Assembly: GCF_900113925.1 (NCBI RefSeq)
Contig: NZ_FORD01000022.1
Span: 1 to 55,572, forward strand
Reading direction: 5' to 3'
Length of the DNA stretch: 55,572 nucleotides
DNA from: Nitrosomonas sp. Nm34
GTDB taxonomy: Bacteria; Pseudomonadota; Gammaproteobacteria; Burkholderiales; Nitrosomonadaceae
Numbering within the stretch: position 1 is the first letter of the stretch; each line of letters begins with the position of its first letter. Shown in pieces: positions 27,356-36,884 of the stretch. Made by a program: the position numbers and the translations under genes. The notes beneath the pieces were generated by a model. It was not told the origin of the DNA. It worked only from the letters and a program-made list of their open reading frames with translations, and searched no databases.

Positions 27356-27456
27356 AATTCCATTGCTAAATCAAAATGACCTTGTCGGCTTCACCTTGCC
27401 GTATGATGGATATTATCTGCGGCTCGCCTTCGCTTCATTTTTAATTTGGAAAGGGA
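27356..27456 (+). repeat. 100-bp palindromic element upstream of the Do-type protease
   Basis: ATTCCATTGCTAAATCAAAA at the left and TTTTTAATTTGGAAAGGGAT at the right, core CTTGTCGGCTTCACCTTGCC. It ends about 67 bp before the protease start, so it may lie in the promoter or leader of that gene. Confidence 0.85.
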
Positions 27457-27522
27457 TTAAGGTATTTATGGTTGTTTCATTTATATAGATCACTCATGCA
27501 TCTAAGAGGAGGTTCTAGTCTT

Positions 27523-28989
27523 ATGAAAAAAAACTTAATTGCTTCATTATTGGGTGTGGCATGGCTGATAGCTCTACCTAGTGAAGCGAAAGAAGATGCT
27601 ATCGCGAATTTGCGGCAGACTAGTAAAGCATTTGCTTCCGTAGCACGCGCCGTTTCACCTTCTGTCGTGTTCATTCAGGTAGAGGGTAAAGCATCAAGAG
27701 AGGCTACGCCATTTTTTCCACCATTTGATGATGAGTGGCCATTTAGTGATGATTTTTTTAAACGCTTTTTTGGTGATCGGCTCCCAGGCATTCCAAGCAG
27801 CCCGTATTCTGACAAGCCACAAGAAGAACGCCGCATTATGGAGCAGGGATCGGGCTTCGTTTTTGAAACCCGATCCCTGTTATCTGACAAAACTTATATT
27901 CTGACGAATAACCACGTGGTAGAAAATGCCGACAAAATCAGAGTTGAATTTCAAGATGGCCGCCAATTCGTGGCCAAGGTCACCGGCCGTGATCCACAAT
28001 CTGATATTGCGGTGATCGAGATTAATGCGCGCGGCTATCCTGCGCTTACTCTGGCTGATTCTTCTAAGCTTGAGGTCGGTGAGTGGGTGGTAGCGATTGG
28101 TAATCCCTTCGGTCTTAGCCACACACTGACCGTAGGCGTAGTCAGCGCTAAAGGGAGAACCAGTCTTGGCATCAATGATTACGAAGATTTCATTCAGACT
28201 GATGCAGCTATCAATCCAGGTAACTCAGGTGGTCCTTTAGTCAATTTAGATGGTGAGGTAGTAGGCATCAATACGGCCATTTTTAGTCGCAGTGGAGGAT
28301 ACATGGGAGTAGGTTTTGCTATCCCGAGTAATCTCGCCAAGGCAATTACTACTCAACTCATTGAACATGGCGAAGTGACGCGTGGTTATTTGGGTATCGT
28401 CATTCAGCAACTAACATCTGACCTGGCGGAATCGTTTGGAATTGAGGCATCGCAAGGAATTCTTGTTGCGCAAGTCAGTAAGCATTCCCCCGCAGAGAAA
28501 GCAGGTCTACAGCAGGGCGATATCATTGAACGCTTCCAGGGCGAGCTGGTTAAAGATGTAGGAAGTTTTCGTAACCAGGTGGCGTTGCTTGCCCCTGGCA
28601 CTACCGTAGAGTTAACTATTCTACGGAATGGCAAGAAAAAAAACGTAGAAGTTGAGATCGGTAAACTCATCAAGGAGAAACTGCCTACCGAACAAACATC
28701 GCAGCGTGCCGAAGATATTGGTTTGACAGTGCAGACGCTGACGCCGCAATTGGCAGAGCAATTTGGTGCCACAGCCGGCGAAGGCGTAATTGTCACAGAA
28801 GTTCGGCCCGGCTCTGTAGCGGCCATGTCGGGAATCAAGTCAGGCACGATTATCCTGCAGGTAAATCGCAAAGCAGTGAAGAATACTGCTGAGTTCCAGC
28901 GCGCGATCAAGGAAAGCCGTAGTGACAAACGCCTACTGTTGCTTATCCGCGAAGGCGATACGCAGCGTTTTGTCGTGTTGAGTTGGTAA
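27523..28989 (+). CDS. degP: Do-type periplasmic serine protease (DegP/DegQ/MucD family)
   Basis: ATP-independent protease/chaperone of the envelope, 488 residues from ATG 27523, which is preferred over an upstream frame opening because GAGGAGG precedes it and a signal peptide (cut near SEA) follows. The trypsin-like domain has the triad His in LTNNHVV, Asp in SDIAVIE and Ser in NPGNSGGPL. Two PDZ domains follow, about residues 270-365 (GYLGIVIQQL) and 395-485 (IGLTVQTLTPQ). The symbol is given for the family; degQ or mucD would fit equally. The S10-like peptidase starts 48 bp downstream, so they may share a transcript. Confidence 0.9.
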   Translation: MKKNLIASLLGVAWLIALPSEAKEDAIANLRQTSKAFASVARAVSPSVVFIQVEGKASREATPFFPPFDDEWPFSDDFFKRFFGDRLPGIPSSPYSDKPQEERRIMEQGSGFVFETRSLLSDKTYILTNNHVVENADKIRVEFQDGRQFVAKVTGRDPQSDIAVIEINARGYPALTLADSSKLEVGEWVVAIGNPFGLSHTLTVGVVSAKGRTSLGINDYEDFIQTDAAINPGNSGGPLVNLDGEVVGINTAIFSRSGGYMGVGFAIPSNLAKAITTQLIEHGEVTRGYLGIVIQQLTSDLAESFGIEASQGILVAQVSKHSPAEKAGLQQGDIIERFQGELVKDVGSFRNQVALLAPGTTVELTILRNGKKKNVEVEIGKLIKEKLPTEQTSQRAEDIGLTVQTLTPQLAEQFGATAGEGVIVTEVRPGSVAAMSGIKSGTIILQVNRKAVKNTAEFQRAIKESRSDKRLLLLIREGDTQRFVVLSW

Positions 28990-29037
28990 TCAATTAAAAC
29001 ATGCAGGTGGACGTCAATTTAGCGCTTGAGGAAGGAA

Positions 29038-30654
29038 ATGCAAGTGATAAAGAAGTTTGTTCAGGATCCGCACATAATAGGAATACTCGTTACCATCTGG
29101 CTTTGTTTGCCGCAAGTTGCGATTGGGACAGATGTACCAGAAAAGGCTCAGGTACAAGCAAAATCTGTCAACGAGCCGGGCGCGCTTGATCCATCCAATC
29201 GTTCGATCACCTCGCATACCTTTCAGACAGGGGATGCAAAATTCAACTATAAAGCGACTGTGGGATCGATTACAGTTTATGATAAACCATCAAAACCTAT
29301 GGGTCAGATTTTCTATATTGCCTACTCGATGGAGCAACAGGGGGAGCGTTCCCGGCCGCTTACCTTTGTATTTAATGGTGGCCCTGGTGCCGCTTCCGCG
29401 TATCTCCACCTTGGTGCGCTCGGACCACAGCGCGTCATGTTCAATGCAGATGGTACAGTACCGCCGATGCCGGCTCAGATCGTGGACAACCCGAAAAGCT
29501 GGCTGGCTTTTACTGATCTGGTTTTTGTTGATCCTGTAGGCACGGGTTATAGTCGAGAATTACGAGATGGCAAAAGCAGCAAGAGAGAAGGTGAAGATAG
29601 GTGGAAATCGGAATCTTCCGGCCATACCTCTCCGCGAGCGAAAGCTTGGGGAATTGAGGAAGATACGGTTTCGCTATCTCGTTTTATTCGTGCCTATTTG
29701 ACTGAGGAAAATCGCTGGTTGTCACCCGTTTATTTAGTGGGTGAAAGTTATGGCGGATTCCGAGTTGCACGTCTCTCTAGACGGCTGCAGTCCCAGTTTG
29801 GTATTGCACCAACTGGTTTGATCCTGATTTCGCCAGCACTGGACTTTAGTTTTATCTGGGGTAATGAGCGCAGCCTGTGGCCATGGGTGTCCTTATTGCC
29901 GAGTTACGCGGCGGTTGCGGCAGTCCATGAGCGTAATAACGAGATACCCTACCGGGCAGGTGATCCCCGTTCTTCGCTAGCGGAAGTGGAGCGTGCCGCC
30001 TTGACCGATTATCTTGGCGGACTGGCCGCAGGTTCGTTCGAACAGGAGTGGCTTAAGCAAATCAGCAAATTGATCGGCTTGGATAAGGATATCCTGTTAC
30101 GTGAGATGGGACGTGTGCCTTCCACGCGTTTTGCCAAAGCGCTGCTCGCCGATCAATACCGTGTGCTGAGTTTATATGATGGATCGATTACCTTGGTTGA
30201 TCCGGAGCCAGCAAAATCTCTGATTACTGGCAGTGATTTCTATCTCCAGCGGCTCAATGCGCCTCTGACGGCAGCTTTTAACCATTATGTCCGCGATCGC
30301 CTCGATTTTAAAACTGATATACCCTTTCTGCTGTTAAATGAAGAAGTATATCAATCGTGGAATTGGCGATCCGGAATTCGCGGGCAACAAGGCTTTGCCG
30401 AAGCCCTTTCAGATCTGAAAAAGGCCATGAGCCTGAATCCCGCCATGCGCACGCAGATTATGCATGGTGTGTTCGATCTGATCACCCCATACTATGCTTC
30501 CGAGATAATGATCAAACAAATGGCGCTGGATCCGATGATGAGTCATAACATCCAGCTCAAGGTCTACCATGGCGGACACATGCCTTACCTACACCAGAAG
30601 ACACTTGATAGCATGTTCGAGGATGCGCTACAGTTCTACAAACTGACGCCATAG
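29038..30654 (+). CDS. S10-family (serine carboxypeptidase-like) peptidase, exported
   Basis: About 538 residues with an N-terminal hydrophobic signal (ILVTIWLCLPQVAIG). The carboxypeptidase fold is marked by FVFNGGPGAASAY (oxyanion region), VFVDPVGTGYSR, the nucleophile elbow LVGESYGGFR and a C-terminal GGHMPYL with the catalytic His; the Asp lies in GVFDLITPYYAS. These bacterial S10 relatives are periplasmic and mostly uncharacterised. The ATG at 29038 has GAGG seven bases upstream; a TTG at 29026 is possible. It follows the Do-type protease, which suggests an envelope proteolysis unit. A 100-bp element lies between it and trxC. Confidence 0.85.
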   Translation: MQVIKKFVQDPHIIGILVTIWLCLPQVAIGTDVPEKAQVQAKSVNEPGALDPSNRSITSHTFQTGDAKFNYKATVGSITVYDKPSKPMGQIFYIAYSMEQQGERSRPLTFVFNGGPGAASAYLHLGALGPQRVMFNADGTVPPMPAQIVDNPKSWLAFTDLVFVDPVGTGYSRELRDGKSSKREGEDRWKSESSGHTSPRAKAWGIEEDTVSLSRFIRAYLTEENRWLSPVYLVGESYGGFRVARLSRRLQSQFGIAPTGLILISPALDFSFIWGNERSLWPWVSLLPSYAAVAAVHERNNEIPYRAGDPRSSLAEVERAALTDYLGGLAAGSFEQEWLKQISKLIGLDKDILLREMGRVPSTRFAKALLADQYRVLSLYDGSITLVDPEPAKSLITGSDFYLQRLNAPLTAAFNHYVRDRLDFKTDIPFLLLNEEVYQSWNWRSGIRGQQGFAEALSDLKKAMSLNPAMRTQIMHGVFDLITPYYASEIMIKQMALDPMMSHNIQLKVYHGGHMPYLHQKTLDSMFEDALQFYKLTP

Positions 30655-30715
30655 TTGATTACCTTAGCAGTTGATCAGGTGATGCATGGGCGCTGATCTG
30701 AGCGTGATCTGGCTA

Positions 30716-30818
30716 ATTCCCTTTCCAGATCAAATATGAGGCGAAGGCGAACCGCAGACAGTATCAATAATAAGACAAAATGAAGCCGGCAAAGTTAGCT
30801 TTGATCTGGAAAGGGAAT
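30716..30818 (-). repeat. 100-bp palindromic element between the S10 peptidase gene and trxC
   Basis: ATTCCCTTTCCAGATCAAAT at the left and GCTTTGATCTGGAAAGGGAA at the right form near-perfect inverted ends. Reverse orientation. It ends 37 bp before the trxC start codon, so it must be in or next to the trxC leader. Confidence 0.9.
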
Positions 30819-30855
30819 AAGAGGAAGAACCCTCATCTTTGATTAGGAAAATATA

Positions 30856-31290
30856 ATGAACGAATCTATGCATATTGTTTGTCCACAGTGCGATGCCATC
30901 AATCGCATTCCTTCTGTGCGACTGAGCGAAGCGCCGAATTGCGGTAAATGTCATCAGCCACTATTTGATGGTCATCCGGTGGAATTGACTGGGTCCAACT
31001 TTCAACAGCATGTTAACCATAATGATATTCCGTTATTGATCGATTTCTGGGCGCCGTGGTGTGGCCCCTGCAAAATGATGGCACCTCAGTTTATTCAGGC
31101 TGCAACCCAGCTTGAGCCCAACATGCGCCTGGCCAAGGTCAATACCGAGGCTGAGCAAATGCTGGGCGCCCAGTTTGGTATCCGCAGTATTCCAACGCTG
31201 ATACTGTTTCACCACGGCCGCGAGTTGGCGCGGCAGTCAGGCGCGATGGGAATGGCAGATATCGTGCGATGGACGCTGAGTCATAGCTGA
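30856..31290 (+). CDS. trxC: Thioredoxin 2
   Basis: Zinc-containing cytoplasmic thioredoxin that reduces protein disulfides, often under oxidative stress. The 144 residues have an N-terminal zinc finger (CPQC at 9-12 and CGKC at 29-32) and the active site WCGPC at 68-72 in DFWAPWCGPCK, followed by IRSIPTLILF with the cis-Pro. This two-part layout separates TrxC from TrxA. It is preceded by the 100-bp element and followed after 83 bp by an ornithine cyclodeaminase-family gene. No OxyR site is evident. Confidence 0.95.
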   Translation: MNESMHIVCPQCDAINRIPSVRLSEAPNCGKCHQPLFDGHPVELTGSNFQQHVNHNDIPLLIDFWAPWCGPCKMMAPQFIQAATQLEPNMRLAKVNTEAEQMLGAQFGIRSIPTLILFHHGRELARQSGAMGMADIVRWTLSHS

Positions 31291-31373
31291 TAAGGCCCTT
31301 TCCTCAGATTGTTTATATGCTTGTATCTGCCGTAGCCCAGTTATGGTAAGTTTCCAGGTAATGAAAATGGGTA

Positions 31374-32348
31374 ATGGGAATGGAACATCCTGATAGCTTA
31401 TGGTATCTGTCTCACAAAACACTTGAGAGCCTGGCGCTCACGACCAAAGATGTCATCGAAAGTATTGAACACCTTTTGCAGGGGCGCAAACAATCCAAGG
31501 TCTGGAATGCACCGAAAGCTGTTATTACACCACCGGATGGAAGATATATGATGGCGACGCTATCTGCGGCTGATGAGCCCTCTTTTCTGGCTGTGAAGGC
31601 ACTTATTCTCAATCCACGTAATCGGCAGCGGGGTCTGCCAGACATTAACTCACTGGTTATTCTGCTCGATAGTGATACAGGTTTGCCGCTGGCTGTCATG
31701 GATGGTAACTGGATTACGGCTGTGCGTACAGCAGGACTAAGTGCGGTGGCAGCCAAGCGACTGGCAAGGATGAATGCTTCCACCGCTGCATTTATCGGTT
31801 GCGGTACTCAGGCACGCAGCCATTTACAGACCTTTGCTGATTTGTTTCCTTTAAGGGAAATTCGAGTATTCGGTCGCGGAAGCACAAATCGGGAAGCCTT
31901 ATGTCAGGCAGCAGAAAAGCTGGGTCTATTGGCGATCACCAGCAAGAGTGCAAGGGAAGCGGTGAGGGATGCTGATCTGATAATCTCGACTGTCACGCTC
32001 TCACCCGAGCTTATACCTTTTCTGGACGCACGCTGGTTGAAGCCAGGCGCATTTGCGGCAGTGGTAGACTTGGCTGCTTCATGGTTAACAGACAGTATGC
32101 CCGCGTTTGATCGCATTATTATTGATGATATCGAGCAGGAAGCGCAAATGCCTAAACCTTTGGTTGATCCCGAGCTAGTGAGCGGTGATCTGGCAGGGCT
32201 GGTTAATGATGACATGACTGGACGCTGCTCTGACGATGAGAAAACTGCTTTTGTATTTCGTGGTCTGGCTTTGGGGGATCTTGCCCTCGCAGCGCTGGCT
32301 TATCAGCGCGCCCGTCATTTACACAAAGGATCAGAAATTGAACGCTAG
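31374..32348 (+). CDS. Ornithine cyclodeaminase/mu-crystallin family protein
   Basis: 324 residues of the OCD/mu-crystallin fold: an N-terminal domain with GRYMMATLSAADEPSFLAVK, the Rossmann turn AFIGCGTQARSHLQ, VFGRGS, and AAVVDLAAS where true ornithine cyclodeaminases have a GGD-type motif. It differs clearly from the OCD at 14726. Family members include alanine dehydrogenase, pyrroline-2-carboxylate reductase and others, so the reaction is open. The ATG at 31374 and a second at 31380 are both possible starts. It is the last intact gene before the IS630 remnant. Confidence 0.8.
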   Translation: MGMEHPDSLWYLSHKTLESLALTTKDVIESIEHLLQGRKQSKVWNAPKAVITPPDGRYMMATLSAADEPSFLAVKALILNPRNRQRGLPDINSLVILLDSDTGLPLAVMDGNWITAVRTAGLSAVAAKRLARMNASTAAFIGCGTQARSHLQTFADLFPLREIRVFGRGSTNREALCQAAEKLGLLAITSKSAREAVRDADLIISTVTLSPELIPFLDARWLKPGAFAAVVDLAASWLTDSMPAFDRIIIDDIEQEAQMPKPLVDPELVSGDLAGLVNDDMTGRCSDDEKTAFVFRGLALGDLALAALAYQRARHLHKGSEIER

Positions 32349-32455
32349 CGAAACACTGTCTGGAAAAAGAGATATCAGCCAAAAATCATGCCTCATCCTG
32401 ATATATAGCCAAATCAGTTAATAATGATTTAAAGAATATTCTCATTGTCTTACCG

Positions 32456-32566
32456 GACACAAATGGAAGCAGACCAAAGCATTGTGTAAACAACAAAACA
32501 AAAAAACTATCGATATATTCTTCAAATTCTAAACCTTATGAATCATTATTAACTGGTTAGGCCATA
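32456..32566 (+). mobile_element. Decayed IS630 3' end
   Basis: The sequence matches 193-301 of the window at most positions: coding for KWKQTKALCKQQN against KWAQAKALRRQQN, then FFK-F and a stop, then TGAATCATTATTAACTGG and TTAGGCCATA. Only the last about 30 codons and the terminal repeat remain. It ends within about 13 bp of the P-type ATPase stop codon. Confidence 0.75.
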
Positions 32567-32578
32567 GACATCATAACC

Positions 32579-35230
32579 TCAATTGGAATCACGATAAATC
32601 ATACCGTGCCGTACCAGCCATTTTTCCACTTCGACCGCAAGTAATACTAACCACGGTACTGTGCAGCAGAATAGAAGCTCTTCTAATGATAATGGCGCAG
32701 TATTAAAGATGCTGTTAAACACAGGAATATAAATTACGCCTAACTGCAACAGAATGGTTAGCAATACAGCGCCAATCAGGGCTCGATTTGACAGCCAGCC
32801 GATGGTAAATAACGATTGTGCTTCCGAGCGGATCGCCAAGACGTGGATCAACTGTGCAAACGTTAGAACAGTAAAGACCATTGTCTGCCAGTTTTCGATA
32901 TTATTTTGAATGGCCCATGCTTGAGTAAACAATGACAAGGCGCCAATCAACAATCCGATCCACAAAATGTGTTGCCACATACCATGTGCAAAAATACTTT
33001 CCTGCGGATGGTGCGGTGGGCGCTGCATGATATTTTCTTCTGCTTTCTCTTGACCCAATGCTAAACCGGGTAAACCATCGGTTACCAGATTAATCCATAA
33101 TATATGTATAGGGAGCAGCGGTAGCGGCAACCCGAGAATCGGTGCCAGAAACAATGTCCAGATTTCGCCTGAGTTACCCGTCATCGCATACTTGATAAAC
33201 TTGCGAATATTGTCATAAATCCGTCGTCCTTCACGGATAGCACGTATTATTGTGGCAAAATTATCATCCATCAGCACCATATCAGCAGCTTCACGCGCAA
33301 CATCCGTGCCCTTTTTGCCCATGGCGATACCGATATCCGCTTTTTTCAGAGCTGGGGCATCATTTACCCCATCTCCGGTCATAGCGACATACTCACCACG
33401 CTGCTGTAAAATTTGTACTAGCCGTATTTTCTGCTGCGGTGAGACTCGCGCATAAATTTGCGTATACTTTACCTGGTCGCTTAATTGCTCGTCAGTGAGG
33501 CGTTCGAGCTGTTTTCCCGTGATAACGTCGGCATGGTCATGCACTAAGCCAATTCGCTCTGCGATTGCACGCGCCGTCGCTGGATGATCGCCAGTAATCA
33601 TGACGGGTTTGATCCCGGCTTGATAACATTCCCGAACGGCTGCCGGCGCCTCATCACGAGGTGGATCCATCAGCCCTGCCAAACCGAGAAACGTTAGCTC
33701 TTGTTCTACATTATTAGCATCTATGGGTTCAGGTAGCGCTGGCCAGTCGCGATAAGCATAGGCGATGACTCGGTAACCCCGCGTGGCCCAATGGTTTGCA
33801 ATATCAAGGATAGCAGCATGACTGAATTGCCCATGAATATCACTCGTGCAATGTTCTAGAATCTGCTCTGGGGCGCCTTTGGTAAAAGCGAGTAACTGCT
33901 CCTTACCCTGGTGAAAAGTAGTCATGCGTTTCCTGCTCGAATCGAACGAGACTTCAGCTATACGTGGCCATGACTTGCTCAGCGCTGTGTTATCGATACC
34001 GGTATCGAGCGCTGCCTGTAACAGCGCAATCTCAGTTGGATCCCCGATCAGTTTGCCTGCCGGGTTTTTTTCCACATCGTGATTCAGCGCTAATGCCTGG
34101 ATGAAGATTTTAATTTCTGATGAAATAGCATCACGAGACGCGAGTGTAGTATATTCAACGCCAGCTATATAGAATAGCTCTGCATGCATGGCGTTTCTGG
34201 TCAGCGTACCTGTTTTGTCGGAACAAATAAAGGTAACTGATCCTAAAGTTTCCACCGCAGGTAAGCGCCGGATCAGTGCATGTTGACGTATCAGCTGACT
34301 TGCACCCAGCGCAAACGCAATGGTTACCACCGCTGGTAACGCTTCGGGAATCGCTGCAACGGCGAGACTGACTGCGGTCAGAAACATCATTATTATATCT
34401 TCGCCTTGTAATAAGCCGGCTACAAAGATAATGGTACAAATCGCTATGATGGATAATGCCAGCTTGCGCCCGAATACTGCGAGACGCTTTTGTATCGGTG
34501 TTTTTTGGATTGTTTCGCTGCCCAGCATGGCGGCGATTTTACCCAACTCTGTTTGCATTCCCGTTGCTGTCACTACCCCAGTGGCACGGCCACGTGTGGT
34601 TAAGGTACCGCGAAACAGCATATTATGACGCTCAGCAAGAATAGCGTCCTTATCCTTGATCGAAGCGATGATTTTGTGCACCGGCAAAGACTCACCCGTT
34701 AGCGCCGATTCGTCAACTTCCAGATCGATCGCTTCTAGCAGTCGAATATCCGCTGGTACCATATTGCCGGCTTCCAATAACACGATATCACCTGGAACAA
34801 GCTCTGCCGCAGCTAACACATGCGTAATCTTATCGCGTCGTACACGTACGATGGTACGTGCCATCTGCTTCAAGGCAATGACTGCTTGCTCGGCGCGAAA
34901 TTCTTGTATGAAGCCAACCAGTGCATTCAGAATGATGATTACTATGATGGCAATTGCATCAGTAAGCTCTCCTAGTATTCCAGACACGGCAGCAGCAGCA
35001 ATAAGTACAACGATCATGAAATCAGTGAACTGACCAAGCAATATGCGCCACCAGGGATGTTCCGCCGTTTCGATAATCTCGTTAGTGCCATATTTCTGAC
35101 GACGGAGTGTGACTGCTTCAGACGTTAGTCCATCTGTCAGAGTGACTTCCAGCAACGCACAGACATCCTCGGCTTCCAAAAGATGGAAGGGCCGAGAGGC
35201 TTGATTTTCAGGCGTATCGGCAGTATCCAT
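32579..35230 (-). CDS. P-type (P2, Ca2+-ATPase-like) cation-transporting ATPase
   Basis: 883 residues with all P-type elements: actuator motif ALTGESLP (TGES at 178-181), phosphorylation site DKTGTLT (Asp338), hinge TGDGVNDAPALKKADIGIAMG and about ten membrane helices. Helix M4 has AAIPEALPAVV (295-299), close to the Ca2+ site PEGLP of SERCA/PMR1-type pumps. Calcium is the likeliest ion, but related bacterial pumps move Na+/K+ or Mn2+. The N-terminal cation-ATPase domain is present and no metal-binding CxxC is seen, so it is not a copper pump. It stands alone, divergent from the CBS gene. Confidence 0.9.
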   Translation of the reverse strand: MDTADTPENQASRPFHLLEAEDVCALLEVTLTDGLTSEAVTLRRQKYGTNEIIETAEHPWWRILLGQFTDFMIVVLIAAAAVSGILGELTDAIAIIVIIILNALVGFIQEFRAEQAVIALKQMARTIVRVRRDKITHVLAAAELVPGDIVLLEAGNMVPADIRLLEAIDLEVDESALTGESLPVHKIIASIKDKDAILAERHNMLFRGTLTTRGRATGVVTATGMQTELGKIAAMLGSETIQKTPIQKRLAVFGRKLALSIIAICTIIFVAGLLQGEDIIMMFLTAVSLAVAAIPEALPAVVTIAFALGASQLIRQHALIRRLPAVETLGSVTFICSDKTGTLTRNAMHAELFYIAGVEYTTLASRDAISSEIKIFIQALALNHDVEKNPAGKLIGDPTEIALLQAALDTGIDNTALSKSWPRIAEVSFDSSRKRMTTFHQGKEQLLAFTKGAPEQILEHCTSDIHGQFSHAAILDIANHWATRGYRVIAYAYRDWPALPEPIDANNVEQELTFLGLAGLMDPPRDEAPAAVRECYQAGIKPVMITGDHPATARAIAERIGLVHDHADVITGKQLERLTDEQLSDQVKYTQIYARVSPQQKIRLVQILQQRGEYVAMTGDGVNDAPALKKADIGIAMGKKGTDVAREAADMVLMDDNFATIIRAIREGRRIYDNIRKFIKYAMTGNSGEIWTLFLAPILGLPLPLLPIHILWINLVTDGLPGLALGQEKAEENIMQRPPHHPQESIFAHGMWQHILWIGLLIGALSLFTQAWAIQNNIENWQTMVFTVLTFAQLIHVLAIRSEAQSLFTIGWLSNRALIGAVLLTILLQLGVIYIPVFNSIFNTAPLSLEELLFCCTVPWLVLLAVEVEKWLVRHGMIYRDSN

Positions 35231-35584
35231 TAGAGCTTTGTGAAATAATAAATTATTAGAGTTTCTGGCCGCCTTTTGTTTCTATTCTAAGGCAGTCTGT
35301 CTGTTATTCATGTTATGACCAAGCATACCTGGTCATTATTGTAATTTCCTAAATTGAAGCGGCATAATTTGTTTTAATTGCTGATAAGTTAGAACAAAGA
35401 AAAACAACTTGCCCGCTCCGCATATTTCTGAGTCTGAGTGTTTAACCTATGGTTTTTTTAAAAACAATGCAATATATCGTCTTGACCCTTCATTTTGATA
35501 AGCGTAGAGTAAAACAGACAGGATAAAGTTTTAACCCTTCTTAATTTTTTACGTACTTATCCACTATCTATGGAGGATGCTACC
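35231..35584. other. 354-bp divergent region with a small inverted repeat
   Basis: ATGACCA (35315-35321) and TGGTCAT (35330-35336) pair around eight bases, about 85 bp upstream of the ATPase start. It could be an operator. A GGAGG at 35572-35576 is the ribosome site of the CBS gene. Confidence 0.35.
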
Positions 35585-36169
35585 ATGACTGGATACCATG
35601 TACTTCCTGCACGGCAATTAACAGATACTGTTCGAATAGTCCACCCAATTCCGCCTAAACATGTGACAATGGAATCACCAGCGCTCGAAATTATGACTGA
35701 TTTACGGCACAGTCATGTCGCTGGGATTGATCCGCATGCAACGATGGAATCAGCTAATGCATATATGATGCAAAGGCAGGTTCGTTTATTGTTTATATTA
35801 AATAATGATCGTTTTCTGCAAGGTGTGATTACCGCTTCCGATATTCTGGGTGAGAAGCCATTGCGCTTTATTCAGGAACACCGCGTGAAACGTAGTGAGA
35901 TTCTGGTTTCAGATATCATGACACCCCTCGATTGCTTAGAAGCGATCCCTATCGAGGAAGTGCAGCATGCCAAAGTCGGGCATGTGGTTGCTAGCCTGTG
36001 TGATGCGGGGCGCCAGCATACTTTGGTTATGGAGGGAGATGTCAGTGGCGTACCTATGATATGCGGAATTTTTTCGTTGACCCAAATCGAAAAGCAGTTA
36101 GGCACTGCTGTGCCACTTTCAGAAGTTGCCAAGACCTTTGCAGAAATTGAAGCGACTTTAGTTCATTGA
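35585..36169 (+). CDS. Tandem CBS-domain protein
   Basis: About 194 residues: two CBS domains (roughly 25-85 and 110-185), the first with LRHSHVAGIDPHAT, RLLFILNNDRFLQGVITASD, the second with DIMTPLDCLEAIPI and a closing GIFSLTQIEKQLG. Such free-standing pairs bind adenine nucleotides and regulate partners. I chose ATG 35585 because GGAGG (35572-35576) is well spaced from it; the ATG at 35570 overlaps that site. No partner gene is adjacent. Confidence 0.8.
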   Translation: MTGYHVLPARQLTDTVRIVHPIPPKHVTMESPALEIMTDLRHSHVAGIDPHATMESANAYMMQRQVRLLFILNNDRFLQGVITASDILGEKPLRFIQEHRVKRSEILVSDIMTPLDCLEAIPIEEVQHAKVGHVVASLCDAGRQHTLVMEGDVSGVPMICGIFSLTQIEKQLGTAVPLSEVAKTFAEIEATLVH

Positions 36170-36430
36170 TAGCAGCAGAGTCTAATTCAGCTTGAGTACG
36201 ATGACCAGATAGTATGGATGCTTTTCGGTACCTTTCAATCTCAATTCATGTCAAAGCATATGATAGTATCTGATAACAATCTCGGAACTAAAGTGCAATT
36301 TTTAGGCAGTACTAGGTTTTTTGTCATATATTCAATCCGTTGTGTAAATTTTAATTTCCCTCGAGAAAAATATGCTTAAAATATTGTGTCACTATAGATT
36401 ATAGAAAAGGACGAATTCAGGGAAATTAAA

Positions 36431-36844
36431 ATGGCAATCGAGGGGATGAACCATTTTACAGTGCTGACCAGCGATCTGGAAAAGTGCAAAGCTTTTTATA
36501 TTGGCGTGCTTGGGTTAACGGAAGGTTATCGTCCACCTTTTCCTTTTCCAGGTGCTTGGCTTTATTCCGGCGATCAAGCCATTCTACACATCATTGCTGG
36601 CAGGCCTTTGCCAGCAGAGTCACAGGGTATTATTGATCATATGGCGTTTACTGCATCCAATCTCCAGTTGGTCGTGGACAAACTAAACTTTTACAATATT
36701 GCATTCAAACTCCACCGTCTCATAGAGCAACAGACGTGGCAACTTTTCTGTCATGACCCAGATGGTGCGAAAGTAGAACTCGATTTTGCAGCAAGTGAAC
36801 CAGAACCCAAGCTGGGTATCGGGAGAGAGAGTTTCAATAAATAA
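36431..36844 (+). CDS. VOC-family (glyoxalase/dioxygenase-like) protein
   Basis: 137 residues with two beta-alpha-beta-beta-beta modules: MNHFTVLTSDLEKCKAFYIG with the first metal His8, LGLTEGYRPPFPFPG, IDHMAFTASNLQ with a second His, and HDPDGAKVELDF with the Glu. The order fits vicinal-oxygen-chelate enzymes such as glyoxalase I, fosfomycin-resistance or extradiol types; the reaction cannot be chosen. It is a single gene, closed by a clear terminator, and convergent with the M16 peptidase. Confidence 0.8.
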   Translation: MAIEGMNHFTVLTSDLEKCKAFYIGVLGLTEGYRPPFPFPGAWLYSGDQAILHIIAGRPLPAESQGIIDHMAFTASNLQLVVDKLNFYNIAFKLHRLIEQQTWQLFCHDPDGAKVELDFAASEPEPKLGIGRESFNK

Positions 36845-36884
36845 GTGAGAGGGATACCGTGCAAAGTATACCCGACTGCGCTTG

